From assembly GCA_019120115.1 (NCBI GenBank), contig DWVS01000233.1, forward strand, positions 1-5,711: a stretch of 5,711 nucleotides of DNA. Direction: 5' to 3'. The DNA comes from Eisenbergiella intestinigallinarum (GTDB lineage: Bacteria; Bacillota; Clostridia; Lachnospirales; Lachnospiraceae). Below the pieces are notes generated by a model. That model saw only the letters and a list, made by a program, of their open reading frames with translations. It made no database searches and was not told where the DNA came from. A program made the position numbers and the translations under genes. This document shows, in pieces, positions 1-5,711 of this stretch (its first letter is position 1; each line of letters opens with the position of its first letter).

Positions 1-193
1 CGGTAATCGCCCCGGTGGGACATTTTCTGGAGCAGAGCCCGCAGAGAATGCAGGTGTCAATATCGATTTCCACATGGCCCCTCGTCCGCTCCGAATATTC
101 CCTGGGCTGTTCCGGATAGGGTCTGGTAACGGGCGGGCTGAACAGATTCTTCAACGCCGTCCGGGTAAATCTCATGGTCCGCATGTTTTTCAT
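1..193 (-). CDS. echF: Ech hydrogenase subunit F, ferredoxin-like 4Fe-4S protein (5' part, cut by window edge)
   Basis: This frame opens at ATG 193-191 and runs 64 codons without a stop to the left edge. I translated it from the reverse complement. The N-terminus (MKNMRTMRFTRTALKNLFS) is basic, and the peptide carries a complete 4Fe-4S motif CxxCxxCxxxCP (Cys48, Cys51, Cys54, Cys58, Pro59) followed by TGAI. Bacterial and archaeal EchF proteins start in the same way: a short basic arm ending in ALKNLFS, a PxTRxYP stretch, then the first of two 4Fe-4S motifs. The second motif should lie outside the window. From family knowledge, EchF takes electrons from reduced ferredoxin and passes them to the cluster in EchC. 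It is a peripheral subunit on the cytoplasmic face. A strong ribosome site GGAGGT lies 4 nt before the ATG. It is separated from echE by 156 nt of hairpin-rich sequence, unlike the tight joints in most of the operon. Confidence 0.93.
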   Translation of the reverse strand, partial: MKNMRTMRFTRTALKNLFSPPVTRPYPEQPREYSERTRGHVEIDIDTCILCGLCSRKCPTGAIT

Positions 194-197
194 AGCT

Positions 198-203
198 ACC
201 TCC
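198..203 (-). promoter_or_regulatory. echF ribosome binding site at the edge of the hairpin element
   Basis: On the minus strand GGAGGT is followed by AGCT and then the echF ATG at 193. This is a near-ideal Shine-Dalgarno site and fixes the echF start. It lies directly beside the inverted repeats of the echE-echF spacer, so its accessibility could depend on RNA folding there; that part is inference. Confidence 0.8.
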
Positions 204-340
204 ATGTTGGAGCGCTCTTTGCTCCGACCGCGCGAAAAAATCGCGTATGTGATTTTTTCGCTGCGATCACAGCAGTTTTGCGGCGCTCCGACGCAAAACT
301 GCCGATTGAAAAAAGCGCTATCGAGCGCATTTTTCAATCT
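204..340 (-). repeat. Cluster of inverted repeats filling the echE-echF spacer, possible small palindromic element
   Basis: Four dyads follow one another. 304-319 pairs with 324-339 (16 positions, one mismatch, 4-nt loop). 272-282 pairs perfectly with 292-302 (11 bp, 9-nt loop). 232-242 pairs perfectly with 251-261 (11 bp, 8-nt loop). 209-213 pairs with 221-225 (5 bp, 7-nt loop). The 8-mer GCTCCGAC occurs twice, at 221-228 and 285-292, and GCGCT recurs across the region. These arms cover most of the spacer, far more than chance would give. The spacing contrasts with the overlapping genes elsewhere in the operon. I infer a small non-autonomous or REP-like intergenic element that inserted between echE and echF. 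Only one copy lies in the window, so its dispersed nature is not shown here. Alternatively it is a cis-acting RNA structure that sets the EchE:EchF ratio or processes the transcript. Confidence 0.6.
304..339 (-). terminator. Terminator-like hairpin directly after echE
   Basis: On the transcript strand a GC core (GCGCT, loop CGAT, AGCGC) is followed at once by TTTTTTC, which has the shape of an intrinsic terminator. It begins 11 nt after the echE stop codon. The T-run also pairs with the A-rich run before the core, extending the stem to 16 positions with one mismatch, so it would work on either strand. Because echF follows with its own strong ribosome site and the order matches known ech operons, full termination here would be surprising. 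Partial termination, or 3'-end protection of an echA-E transcript, fits better. This is inference from structure alone. Confidence 0.35.
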
Positions 341-349
341 CCCTCCTTT

Positions 350-1429
350 TTATCTCTCCGTACAGCTGATGCAGGGATCGATGGTCAGGATCATGATCGG
401 CACATCGGCCAGCTGGCAGCCCTTCAGCGTCTGAATCAGGGCCGGAAGGTTGGCAAAGGTGGGGGTGCGGACGCGGAAGCGGTCAATGAACTTGGTTCCG
501 TTCGCCTTCACATAGTAGATCGCCTCGCCTCTCGGCTGCTCCTCCCGCATGAAATATTCCCCTTCCGGGAAGCCCTTGAAGGGAACGGCAACCTCGCCGC
601 CGGGGATTTTGGAGGCCGCCTGACGGATCAGGTCGATGGACTGAAAAATTTCCCGGATACGCACGTCGCATCTGGCGTAGCAGTCTCCCACATCGCTGGT
701 CACCGGCTCAAAGTTCAGATCGGAATAGGCCGCATAGCCAAGCTTCCGGTTATCCAGCGCGATGCCGCTGGCCCGCATGAAGGGCCCCACAGCGCCCAGA
801 TCATGGGCCTGCTGCTTCGTCAAAAAGCCCACATCCCTGAGTCTGCTGTTCACCGCAGAATCGTTCAGGAAGGTCTTTGTCAGCTCCTTTAATTCCTTTT
901 CCATGTCCTGAAAATTGGCCACAAACTGACGGAGCATGGAAGCATCCATGTCCTTTCTCTGGCCGCCGATTTTGTTCACGGAAAAAATAACCCTCCCTCC
1001 GGTGGAGGCCTCAAACATATCCAGCACCTTTTCCCGGATTCTCCAGGACTGCATGAACAGGCTCTCAAAGCCGAACGCATCGGCCAGAAGTCCCAGCCAG
1101 AGCAGATGGCTGTGGATACGGCTCATCTCGCACCAGATGGTGCGCAGGTATCTGGCCCTGGGCGGGATCTCGATGTTCATGATGTGCTCCACCGCCTCGC
1201 AGTAGCCCATGCCGTGCATGAAGCTGCAGATGCCGCAGATGCGTTCCGCCACGTATACATATTCGGTAAATTCTTTTTTTTCAACCAGCTTTTCCAGACC
1301 TCTGTGGACGAAGCCGATGGAGGGAACCGCTTCCACCACCTTTTCATCCTCCAGAACCAGATCCAGATGGATCGGCTCCGGCAGCACCGGATGCTGCGGC
1401 CCGAACGGGACAATACTTCTTGTAGACAT
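350..1429 (-). CDS. echE: Ech hydrogenase subunit E, [NiFe] large (catalytic) subunit
   Basis: This 359-residue protein is the catalytic subunit, where protons are reduced to H2 at a Ni-Fe centre. Both pairs of nickel-binding cysteines are present: RICGIC near the N-terminus (Cys65, Cys68) and DPCISC at the very end (Cys353, Cys356). The quinone-reducing homologue NuoD lacks these cysteines, which excludes a complex I assignment. The protein ends three residues after the last cysteine (TER), with no C-terminal extension. Classical hydrogenases carry such an extension and have it removed by a protease; Ech and CO-induced (CooH) enzymes are known to lack it. The length is typical for EchE. The start ATG overlaps the echD stop (TAATG) and is preceded by AGGAGG with good spacing inside the end of echD, implying translational coupling. 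The stop is TAA at 352-350. It works with EchC on the cytoplasmic face of the membrane. Confidence 0.96.
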   Translation of the reverse strand: MSTRSIVPFGPQHPVLPEPIHLDLVLEDEKVVEAVPSIGFVHRGLEKLVEKKEFTEYVYVAERICGICSFMHGMGYCEAVEHIMNIEIPPRARYLRTIWCEMSRIHSHLLWLGLLADAFGFESLFMQSWRIREKVLDMFEASTGGRVIFSVNKIGGQRKDMDASMLRQFVANFQDMEKELKELTKTFLNDSAVNSRLRDVGFLTKQQAHDLGAVGPFMRASGIALDNRKLGYAAYSDLNFEPVTSDVGDCYARCDVRIREIFQSIDLIRQAASKIPGGEVAVPFKGFPEGEYFMREEQPRGEAIYYVKANGTKFIDRFRVRTPTFANLPALIQTLKGCQLADVPIMILTIDPCISCTER

Positions 1430-1830
1430 TACTTTCCCTCCTGTCTTTCCGACTGCTGCGCGGCTGCCTTTTCCGGCTGCGAAGCGGCCGGCTCTTTTCT
1501 GTAGGGCGCCCTGTTTTTGATGCGGTAAAGATTTCCGTGGTAATCCATGGACATCATCTTCACAGTGATGCCGAACAGATCATGCATTTCATTTTCATAC
1601 AGATAGGCCGGCGCGTAAATGTCGCTGATGCTGACGATCTCGTCATCCGGCATAATGGAAAGCCGCAGGCCCACCATCTTGTATTCTTTTCCAAAGGAAT
1701 AGGTCACGTCAAACCCATCGCCCGCGTTTGCGGCACAGATCTGAATGAGTCTGTAATCCCTGTGCTTTAATTTCAGCACCTCCGTGATCAGGCTTTCGGG
1801 ATCCACCTGCATGATTTCTCCGTCTATCAT
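1429..1830 (-). CDS. echD: Ech hydrogenase subunit D, NuoC-like
   Basis: This 133-residue soluble protein is homologous to the 30-kDa (NuoC) subunit of complex I. The family signature is visible as YENEMHDLFGI at residues 78-88, followed by the short NLYRI segment. EchD binds no known cofactor and serves as a structural partner of the large subunit EchE. After about residue 107 the conserved fold ends and a low-complexity tail follows, rich in Ala, Gln, Glu and Lys and probably disordered. The ATG at 1830 overlaps the echC stop (ATGA), and a GGGAGG ribosome site lies a few bases upstream. The stop TAA shares one base with the echE start. EchD is usually the least conserved subunit, so the assignment rests on both the motif and the position between echC and echE. 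Confidence 0.92.
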   Translation of the reverse strand: MIDGEIMQVDPESLITEVLKLKHRDYRLIQICAANAGDGFDVTYSFGKEYKMVGLRLSIMPDDEIVSISDIYAPAYLYENEMHDLFGITVKMMSMDYHGNLYRIKNRAPYRKEPAASQPEKAAAQQSERQEGK

Positions 1831-2291
1831 TTTGCGCCCTCCCTTCCGGCCTTTTCCAGTTTCTTTTCTTCCGCCATTTTCTTTTTCTTCTCATCCAGCA
1901 GCGCGACCGCCTTCACCACTCCGTCGATGATGGCTTCCGGCCTCGCCGCGCAGCCCGGCACGTAGATGTCCACCGGAATGATGGTGTCCACACCGCCGAT
2001 GATGTTGTAGCATTCCTTGAAAATTCCGCCGTTGCAGGCGCAGATTCCCACCGCAACGACCACCTTGGGAGAAGGCATCTGCGAATACAGCTGCTGCACC
2101 ACCGGCTTATTCTGCTGGTTGATGCCTCCCGTAATCAGGAAAATATCCGCATGCTTCGGATTTCCCGTATTGATGACCCCGAACCGCTCCACGTCATAGA
2201 CGGGAGTCAGGCAGGCCAGAACCTCTATATCGCAGCCGTTGCAGCTCGAACCGTCATAATGCAAAAGCCACGGTGAATTCGATACTTTCAT
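1827..2291 (-). CDS. echC: Ech hydrogenase subunit C, small subunit with proximal 4Fe-4S cluster
   Basis: This 154-residue protein is the NuoB-like small subunit that carries the 4Fe-4S cluster next to the Ni-Fe site. Likely ligands are Cys17 and Cys20 (SSCNGCDIE), Cys84 (VGICACNGG) and Cys114 (VPGCAARPEAI). The extra cysteines at 27, 86 and 94 are not expected ligands. ITGGINQQNK (53-62) also fits the family. It is far shorter than uptake-hydrogenase small subunits and has no Tat signal peptide, consistent with a cytoplasm-facing enzyme. From residue 132 on there is a strongly charged Lys/Glu tail, probably helical or disordered. The start ATG at 2291 follows a 57-nt gap after echB. The purine-rich GGAAGGAAGG upstream is the likely ribosome site but is rather far from the ATG. 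An ATG 10 nt upstream is out of frame. The gene ends in an ATGA overlap with echD. Confidence 0.95.
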   Translation of the reverse strand: MKVSNSPWLLHYDGSSCNGCDIEVLACLTPVYDVERFGVINTGNPKHADIFLITGGINQQNKPVVQQLYSQMPSPKVVVAVGICACNGGIFKECYNIIGGVDTIIPVDIYVPGCAARPEAIIDGVVKAVALLDEKKKKMAEEKKLEKAGREGAK

Positions 2292-2348
2292 CTTGATCCA
2301 TTTCCTTCCTTCCTACTGCCGGGATCCGCATCCGCGCGGGTCCGTCTG

Positions 2349-3209
2349 TCAGATCAGCATAACGATCATCAGATTGATGCCTCCTGCCGCCAGTGTGACG
2401 ATCCAGGTCCACTTCAGCATTTCCTGCCACTTCACTCTGGGGAAAACGTTATCAACCAGCGTTTCAAACAGAAAAGCCGCCAGGCAGACCAGAATGGCAG
2501 CCGGAATGCTCACCCAGCTGGAATTGATGATGAACAGCCCCACCACTCCGAGCAGGAACACATTTTCATACCAGTGAGACAGCGTTACCAGAGCCAGAAT
2601 GTTTCCGGACAGCTCCGTGGTAATTCCCCTTACCATCTCCTGATGCGCATGATGGGAAGTGCTGATATCAAAGGGCGATTTCCGGAACTTGATCGTCAGG
2701 ATGAACAGAAAGCCGACAAAAAATCCGGGCAGATAGCAGATGGCGGAAACCGGCGCCTGGGCGATCTGACGGACGGAAAAACTTCCCGTGGCAATGTAGA
2801 AGCCGATGGCGGTCAAAAGCACCATGGGCTCATAGGCCATCATCTGCATCAGCTCTCTCTGCGCTCCCATGGAGCTGTAAGGAGCATTTGCGGAGCAGGC
2901 AGACATGATGAAAAAGATTCCCGCCAGGGTCAGCGCAAAGAACACGAGCAGAATATCTCCGCCCCAGAAAAACAGCGCGCCTGTAAACACCACGAATACC
3001 AGAAAGCCGCAGACCAGAAAGTCCTGTACGCTGTTTACCACAACGGACTGTTTGCAGAACAGCTTATGAATGTCATAGAGAGGCTGAAACAGAGAAGGCC
3101 CCTTCCTGCCCTGCATGCGGGCCGCCACCTTCCGGTCCAGCCCTTCCAGCAGAGCGCCGGCGAACGGCGCCCCGATCAGATATACAATTGCAATGATAAA
3201 GGAAGTCAT
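2349..3209 (-). CDS. echB: Ech hydrogenase subunit B, NuoH-like membrane anchor
   Basis: This 286-residue integral membrane protein has about eight hydrophobic segments (roughly 3-22, 64-83, 86-105, 128-143, 156-173, 202-228, 232-251, 267-286). It matches the NuoH/HycD family. The first cytoplasmic loop holds GLDRKVAARMQGRKGP (23-38). A second conserved stretch, AQRELMQMMAYEP, covers 116-128. The SPFDISTSHHAHQEMVRG segment at 178-195 is followed by a conserved ITTELSGN. In this family the acidic residues in these loops (such as Glu120, Glu127, Glu191 and Glu199) are thought to connect electron transfer with proton movement. EchB anchors the EchC/E/D/F arm to the membrane next to EchA. The ATG at 3209 overlaps the echA stop (ATGA), with a perfect AGGAGGTG site 8 nt upstream. 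The stop is TGA at 2351-2349. Confidence 0.95.
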   Translation of the reverse strand: MTSFIIAIVYLIGAPFAGALLEGLDRKVAARMQGRKGPSLFQPLYDIHKLFCKQSVVVNSVQDFLVCGFLVFVVFTGALFFWGGDILLVFFALTLAGIFFIMSACSANAPYSSMGAQRELMQMMAYEPMVLLTAIGFYIATGSFSVRQIAQAPVSAICYLPGFFVGFLFILTIKFRKSPFDISTSHHAHQEMVRGITTELSGNILALVTLSHWYENVFLLGVVGLFIINSSWVSIPAAILVCLAAFLFETLVDNVFPRVKWQEMLKWTWIVTLAAGGINLMIVMLI

Positions 3210-5134
3210 ACCGCCACACCTCCTATTGTCAGAATCAGCAGGATAATCAGCGCCCCCGCCGCAAAAACCATGGAGGGCATAAGCACCTTATTTTCACTGA
3301 AATAATCCGGCAGATACCAGTTCGCCAGATACATGCGCTTTTCCTCCCCGAAGGAATCCGTAAAATTCCGGTCATCCCCCGCGTTTGCGCCGCCCATATA
3401 GGACATGACAAGCTTATTCTTTTTTCCGAAGGTCAGAAGCCGCACAGCCACCGGAAGCACCAGGATCAGGCACAGCATCATGATCATGATGTACAGGTTT
3501 CCGGTTCCGATCAGATTCGGCACATAGGTGTGATACATATCCATCAGGAAGGGCTCGATCAGTCCGGAGGAAACCACCGGGAAGGTCAGACACAGCAGCA
3601 CCATGAGGATGCTCAGTGTCAGGAGCGCCGTCCACTCACTCTTTTTCGTCACATTTTTTACCCGTTCGGAATGATGATGCACCGCCACCAGCGTTCCCAG
3701 CCATTTGGTCCAGTAAAAGAGGGTGGTCGCGCTTCCGAATACCAGGAAAATCACCAGAAGGATGCTTCCGGAATCCACATACGCCTTCAGTGCCGCCCAC
3801 TTGGAAATCAGCATGCCGAAGGGGGCGAGGAACATGCCCGCGATACCGATGATCATTACATAGGCGAGCCCTGGAAGCTTCACGATCAGTCCGTGCATAT
3901 CCTCCACGTTCCTGCTGCCGGTGCAGTTTTCCACCGCGCCCACGGAAAGGAACATCAGAGACTTGGACACCGCATGGAACATCATCAGCAGAATACCCGC
4001 CCATACCGCTTCATGCATGCCCACACCCGCGCAGGCCGTAATCAGGCCCAGATTGGAGATGGTCGAGTAAGCAAGCACTTTTTTTCCATCGTCCTGAGAA
4101 ATGGCAAGCACGGAAGTCATCAGGAAGGTAAAGCCGCCGATGGTGGTCACCATCAGGCCCGCCGTATTGCCCTGAAGGGCAGGCGCCAGACGGACCAGCA
4201 GATATACGCCTGCCTTCACCATCGTAGCGGAATGCAGCAGCGCGCTGGTGGGCGTCGGAGCCACCATGGCTCCCAGGAGCCATCCCGAAAACGGAAGCTG
4301 GGCGCTCTTGGTCAACCCGGCAAAAGCAAGGAACACCACCGGAATCAACGCCAGGGAAGCCCTCTCATCCCCGCTCACCGCAAAATTCACCAGATCCTGA
4401 ATGTTGATGATCTGAAGCTGTGTCACGGAATAAATGATCGCCACGGCAAAACCCAGACCGCCCAGCAGGTTCATCCACAGGGCGCGGAAGGAATTGTCCA
4501 TGGCCTCGTCCGTCTGATTGTAACCGATGAGAAGGAAGGAGCAGATGCTTGTGATCTCCCAGAAAAAATAGATCCAGATCAGATTGCTGGAGAAAATCAG
4601 CCCCATCATGGCTCCCAGAAACAGGAACAGCATTGCAAAGAAAAAAGACCTCCTGTCCTTATAGTCCAGATGGTGCCTGTTATAATCTTTCATATAGCCG
4701 ATCGCGTAAACGCAGATCAGGCAGCCGACGATTCCGACGATCAGCGCCATGGCCACCGTCAGCTTGTCCGCCAGAATATGGTTGGCTTCAATATCCGTCC
4801 TGCCGCTTAATTCCAGCCAGGTCATCGCTCCGGTCTGCAGGATGGAAAGAAGCGCGCAATAGTACTTCCGGAATTTAAAGCTGTAGTAAAAGACCAGCGC
4901 TACCAGGCCCCACTCCACCAGCAGCATCCCCATATCAATGACATGCGTATGCGGCAGATAGGCGACCGTCTTTCCCCCGATCAGATTCGTAACCGCGAAC
5001 ACGATAACCGCCGCAACGATGACGCCGCAGAAGGTGAACTGAACCGTCCTTCTGAGCAGTCCGTGCTGCTTCATGCAGGACATCACGAGCGCGGCCAGGA
5101 ATGGAAACAGAATCAGAAACAAAATGATTTCCAT
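3206..5134 (-). CDS. echA: Ech hydrogenase subunit A, NuoL/MrpD-like ion-translocating antiporter subunit
   Basis: This is a 642-residue polytopic membrane protein of the NuoL/MrpA/HyfB antiporter family, the presumed ion pump of the Ech complex. Expected charged residues sit within membrane segments: Glu193 in FFWEITS, Lys276 in GLTKSAQLPFSGWL, Lys307 in LLHSATMVKAGVYL, His387 and Lys391 in MFHAVSKSL, and Lys445 in ISKWA. GPTP-like VAPTPTSALLH (291-301) is the family hallmark. A soluble loop near 571-613 precedes a last membrane helix. The length matches EchA and is above the roughly 500 residues of MrpD. I chose ATG 5134 because GGGGAG lies 6 nt upstream and the product then begins directly with the hydrophobic helix MEIILFLILFPF. 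The frame stays open to a GTG at 5182, but that lies almost at the predicted transcription start and has no properly spaced ribosome site. It is the first gene of the operon. Confidence 0.95.
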   Translation of the reverse strand: MEIILFLILFPFLAALVMSCMKQHGLLRRTVQFTFCGVIVAAVIVFAVTNLIGGKTVAYLPHTHVIDMGMLLVEWGLVALVFYYSFKFRKYYCALLSILQTGAMTWLELSGRTDIEANHILADKLTVAMALIVGIVGCLICVYAIGYMKDYNRHHLDYKDRRSFFFAMLFLFLGAMMGLIFSSNLIWIYFFWEITSICSFLLIGYNQTDEAMDNSFRALWMNLLGGLGFAVAIIYSVTQLQIINIQDLVNFAVSGDERASLALIPVVFLAFAGLTKSAQLPFSGWLLGAMVAPTPTSALLHSATMVKAGVYLLVRLAPALQGNTAGLMVTTIGGFTFLMTSVLAISQDDGKKVLAYSTISNLGLITACAGVGMHEAVWAGILLMMFHAVSKSLMFLSVGAVENCTGSRNVEDMHGLIVKLPGLAYVMIIGIAGMFLAPFGMLISKWAALKAYVDSGSILLVIFLVFGSATTLFYWTKWLGTLVAVHHHSERVKNVTKKSEWTALLTLSILMVLLCLTFPVVSSGLIEPFLMDMYHTYVPNLIGTGNLYIMIMMLCLILVLPVAVRLLTFGKKNKLVMSYMGGANAGDDRNFTDSFGEEKRMYLANWYLPDYFSENKVLMPSMVFAAGALIILLILTIGGVAV

Positions 5135-5140
5135 ATCATT

Positions 5141-5146
5141 CTCCCC
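5141..5146 (-). promoter_or_regulatory. echA ribosome binding site (decides the start codon)
   Basis: GGGGAG is followed by six bases and then ATG at 5134 on the minus strand. This supports the internal ATG over the upstream in-frame GTG at 5182. An out-of-frame ATG lies at 5139, within the spacer, and leads nowhere useful. Confidence 0.75.
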
Positions 5147-5190
5147 GCTTTCTTCATAGTAAAAATTGGGCCGGTTGTGCACCCTTCCTT

Positions 5191-5219
5191 ATCCTACTTC
5201 CGTTCGGGGAAAGTGTCAA
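5191..5219 (-). promoter_or_regulatory. Vegetative (sigma-A type) promoter of the ech operon
   Basis: On the minus strand a perfect -35 box TTGACA (5219-5214) is separated by exactly 17 bases from TAGGAT (5196-5191), which differs from the -10 consensus TATAAT at two positions. Transcription would start near 5184, giving a leader of about 50 nt before the echA ATG. The sequence just upstream (5221-5280) is AT-rich and could act as an UP element. The spacer contains a small dyad, TTCC-N6-GGAA (5198-5211), that could bind a regulator. No riboswitch-like or terminator structure is evident in the short leader, so expression may be largely constitutive or controlled at the promoter. Confidence 0.8.
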
Positions 5220-5300
5220 GTGAAAAGGGATGGAAAATTCATTTTGAAGGCTCTGTTTTTCGTACAATTTTTATAACTGACGTTTTCTAACGTTACGGCC

Positions 5301-5699
5301 TTATACCATTGCCACCATACATCCTTTTTCATAAAAGGCGATGCCGTATTTAATAATCTTCTTCATACCGCGGCGCTTCAGCCCTTCCGCGTACTTCTTT
5401 TCCTCGACCTGTTCTAAAGCCTCTGCGCAGGCTGCCTCCAGATTTCCATCATGCGCATACTTCAGTTCGATTATAATTCTAACTCTGTCAGACGTCAGGA
5501 GGGAAATGTCGCCGCAGCAATCGCTGCTGCCTTCCCCCGTCTCCGCGTTGGACTTTACCAGCCGGCCGTCCTGATTCTGCAAAAGCCCCAGAAGCATCCC
5601 TTGATAGAAGTTTTCCTTCATGTTCCTGGGCACTGCCGTGTCCCGCACACTGATGGATTCCCACAGGTAATCGTCCAGCATCTCCCGGATCGTATCCAC
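5301..5699 (-). pseudogene. C-terminal fragment of an AAA-like ATPase / PD-(D/E)XK nuclease-family protein
   Basis: The frame encodes 132 residues resembling the C-terminal PD-(D/E)XK domain (PDDEXK_9, formerly DUF1703) of proteins that normally also have an N-terminal AAA-ATPase-like domain and total around 500 residues or more. Visible family elements are SVRDTAV (17-23), MKENFYQGMLLGLL (27-40), SNAETGEG (50-57), the core IIIELK with Glu78 and Lys80, a preceding acidic residue (Asp60 or Asp64), Gln97 and Tyr103, and KYGIAFYEKGC near the end. A TAA lies in frame at 5705-5703, two codons before the only early start (GTG 5699), and no ribosome site is visible. The upstream ATPase half is therefore not fused in this frame. 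I judge it a truncated or decaying copy; a short expressed protein cannot be excluded. The native family function is poorly known. It is transcribed toward the ech promoter on the same strand and is probably unrelated to the hydrogenase. Confidence 0.6.
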
Positions 5700-5711
5700 A
5701 TCTTAAGTACA

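Noticed and set aside
204..340. Hairpin cluster as a CRISPR array
   Set aside because: The units differ in sequence and length, there are no identical direct repeats of 23-40 nt with regular spacers, and no cas gene is present.
74..892. Plus-strand reading frame (272 codons) opposite echF and echE
   Set aside because: It overlaps the conserved active-site regions of echE on the other strand, crosses the hairpin spacer, and shows no recognisable domain.
2292..2348. Possible regulatory structure or small gene in the 57-nt echB-echC gap
   Set aside because: I see only short GC-rich and GGATCC-like matches and a purine-rich ribosome site, with no stable hairpin and no plausible frame.
3530..4810. 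Long plus-strand reading frame (426 codons) opposite echA
   Set aside because: It is antisense to a clearly conserved membrane protein. The product is rich in His, Gln, Arg and Gly with no fold or motif, as expected from the complement of hydrophobic codons.
350..5134. Operon as complex I (nuo) or a formate hydrogenlyase
   Set aside because: EchE retains all four nickel-binding cysteines, which NuoD lacks. The six-gene order A-F with a single large antiporter subunit and no formate dehydrogenase gene in view fits Ech. A Coo-type relative is less likely but cannot be fully excluded without the flanking genes.
5135..5182. N-terminal extension of EchA from the in-frame GTG at 5182
   Set aside because: The predicted transcription start lies at about 5184, the GTG has a purine run directly abutting it rather than a spaced ribosome site, and the added 16 residues are polar and precede a natural membrane helix start.
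5249..5300. Terminator after the PD-(D/E)XK fragment
   Set aside because: The only dyads there are short, imperfect and AT-rich (such as TAAC...GTTA), without a GC stem followed by a T-run.

Overview
The window is almost entirely one minus-strand operon for an energy-converting [NiFe] hydrogenase of the Ech type (group 4), in the canonical order echA-echB-echC-echD-echE-echF. It reads from about 5185 down past the left edge. echA to echE are complete. echF is cut by position 1 after 64 codons. GC-balanced codon use, strong AGGAGG-type ribosome sites, a clean vegetative TTGACA/TAGGAT promoter and a neighbouring PD-(D/E)XK gene fragment of a kind common in gut Clostridia suggest an anaerobic Firmicute, probably Lachnospiraceae-like. 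The taxonomic call is inference from style and gene content.

Layout from the transcript's 5' side: (1) 5301-5699 is a 3' fragment of an AAA-like/PD-(D/E)XK protein, with an in-frame stop just upstream of its only long reading frame. (2) 5135-5300 is the intergenic promoter region, with a -35/-10 pair at 5191-5219 and a roughly 50-nt leader to the echA start codon at 5134. (3) 3206-5134 is echA (large NuoL-like antiporter subunit), followed by echB (2349-3209, NuoH-like membrane anchor), echC (1827-2291, NuoB-like small subunit with the proximal FeS cluster), echD (1429-1830, NuoC-like) and echE (350-1429, NuoD-like [NiFe] large subunit). A/B and C/D overlap by ATGA and D/E by TAATG, while B and C are separated by 57 nt. 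(4) 194-349 is an unusually long echE-echF spacer filled with consecutive inverted repeats. (5) 1-193 is the start of echF (ferredoxin-like electron entry subunit).

From family knowledge, reduced ferredoxin delivers electrons to EchF. They pass through the FeS cluster of EchC to the Ni-Fe site in EchE, where protons are reduced to H2. The free energy drives ion translocation through EchA/EchB. The operon therefore encodes a simple respiratory device coupling fermentation to H2 production and an ion gradient. The reaction can also run in reverse to make reduced ferredoxin from H2.

The hydrogenase itself is a known system. The least explained part is the hairpin-rich echE-echF spacer. It looks like a small palindromic element sitting inside the operon, with a terminator-like stem and a possible long-range pairing next to the echF ribosome site.
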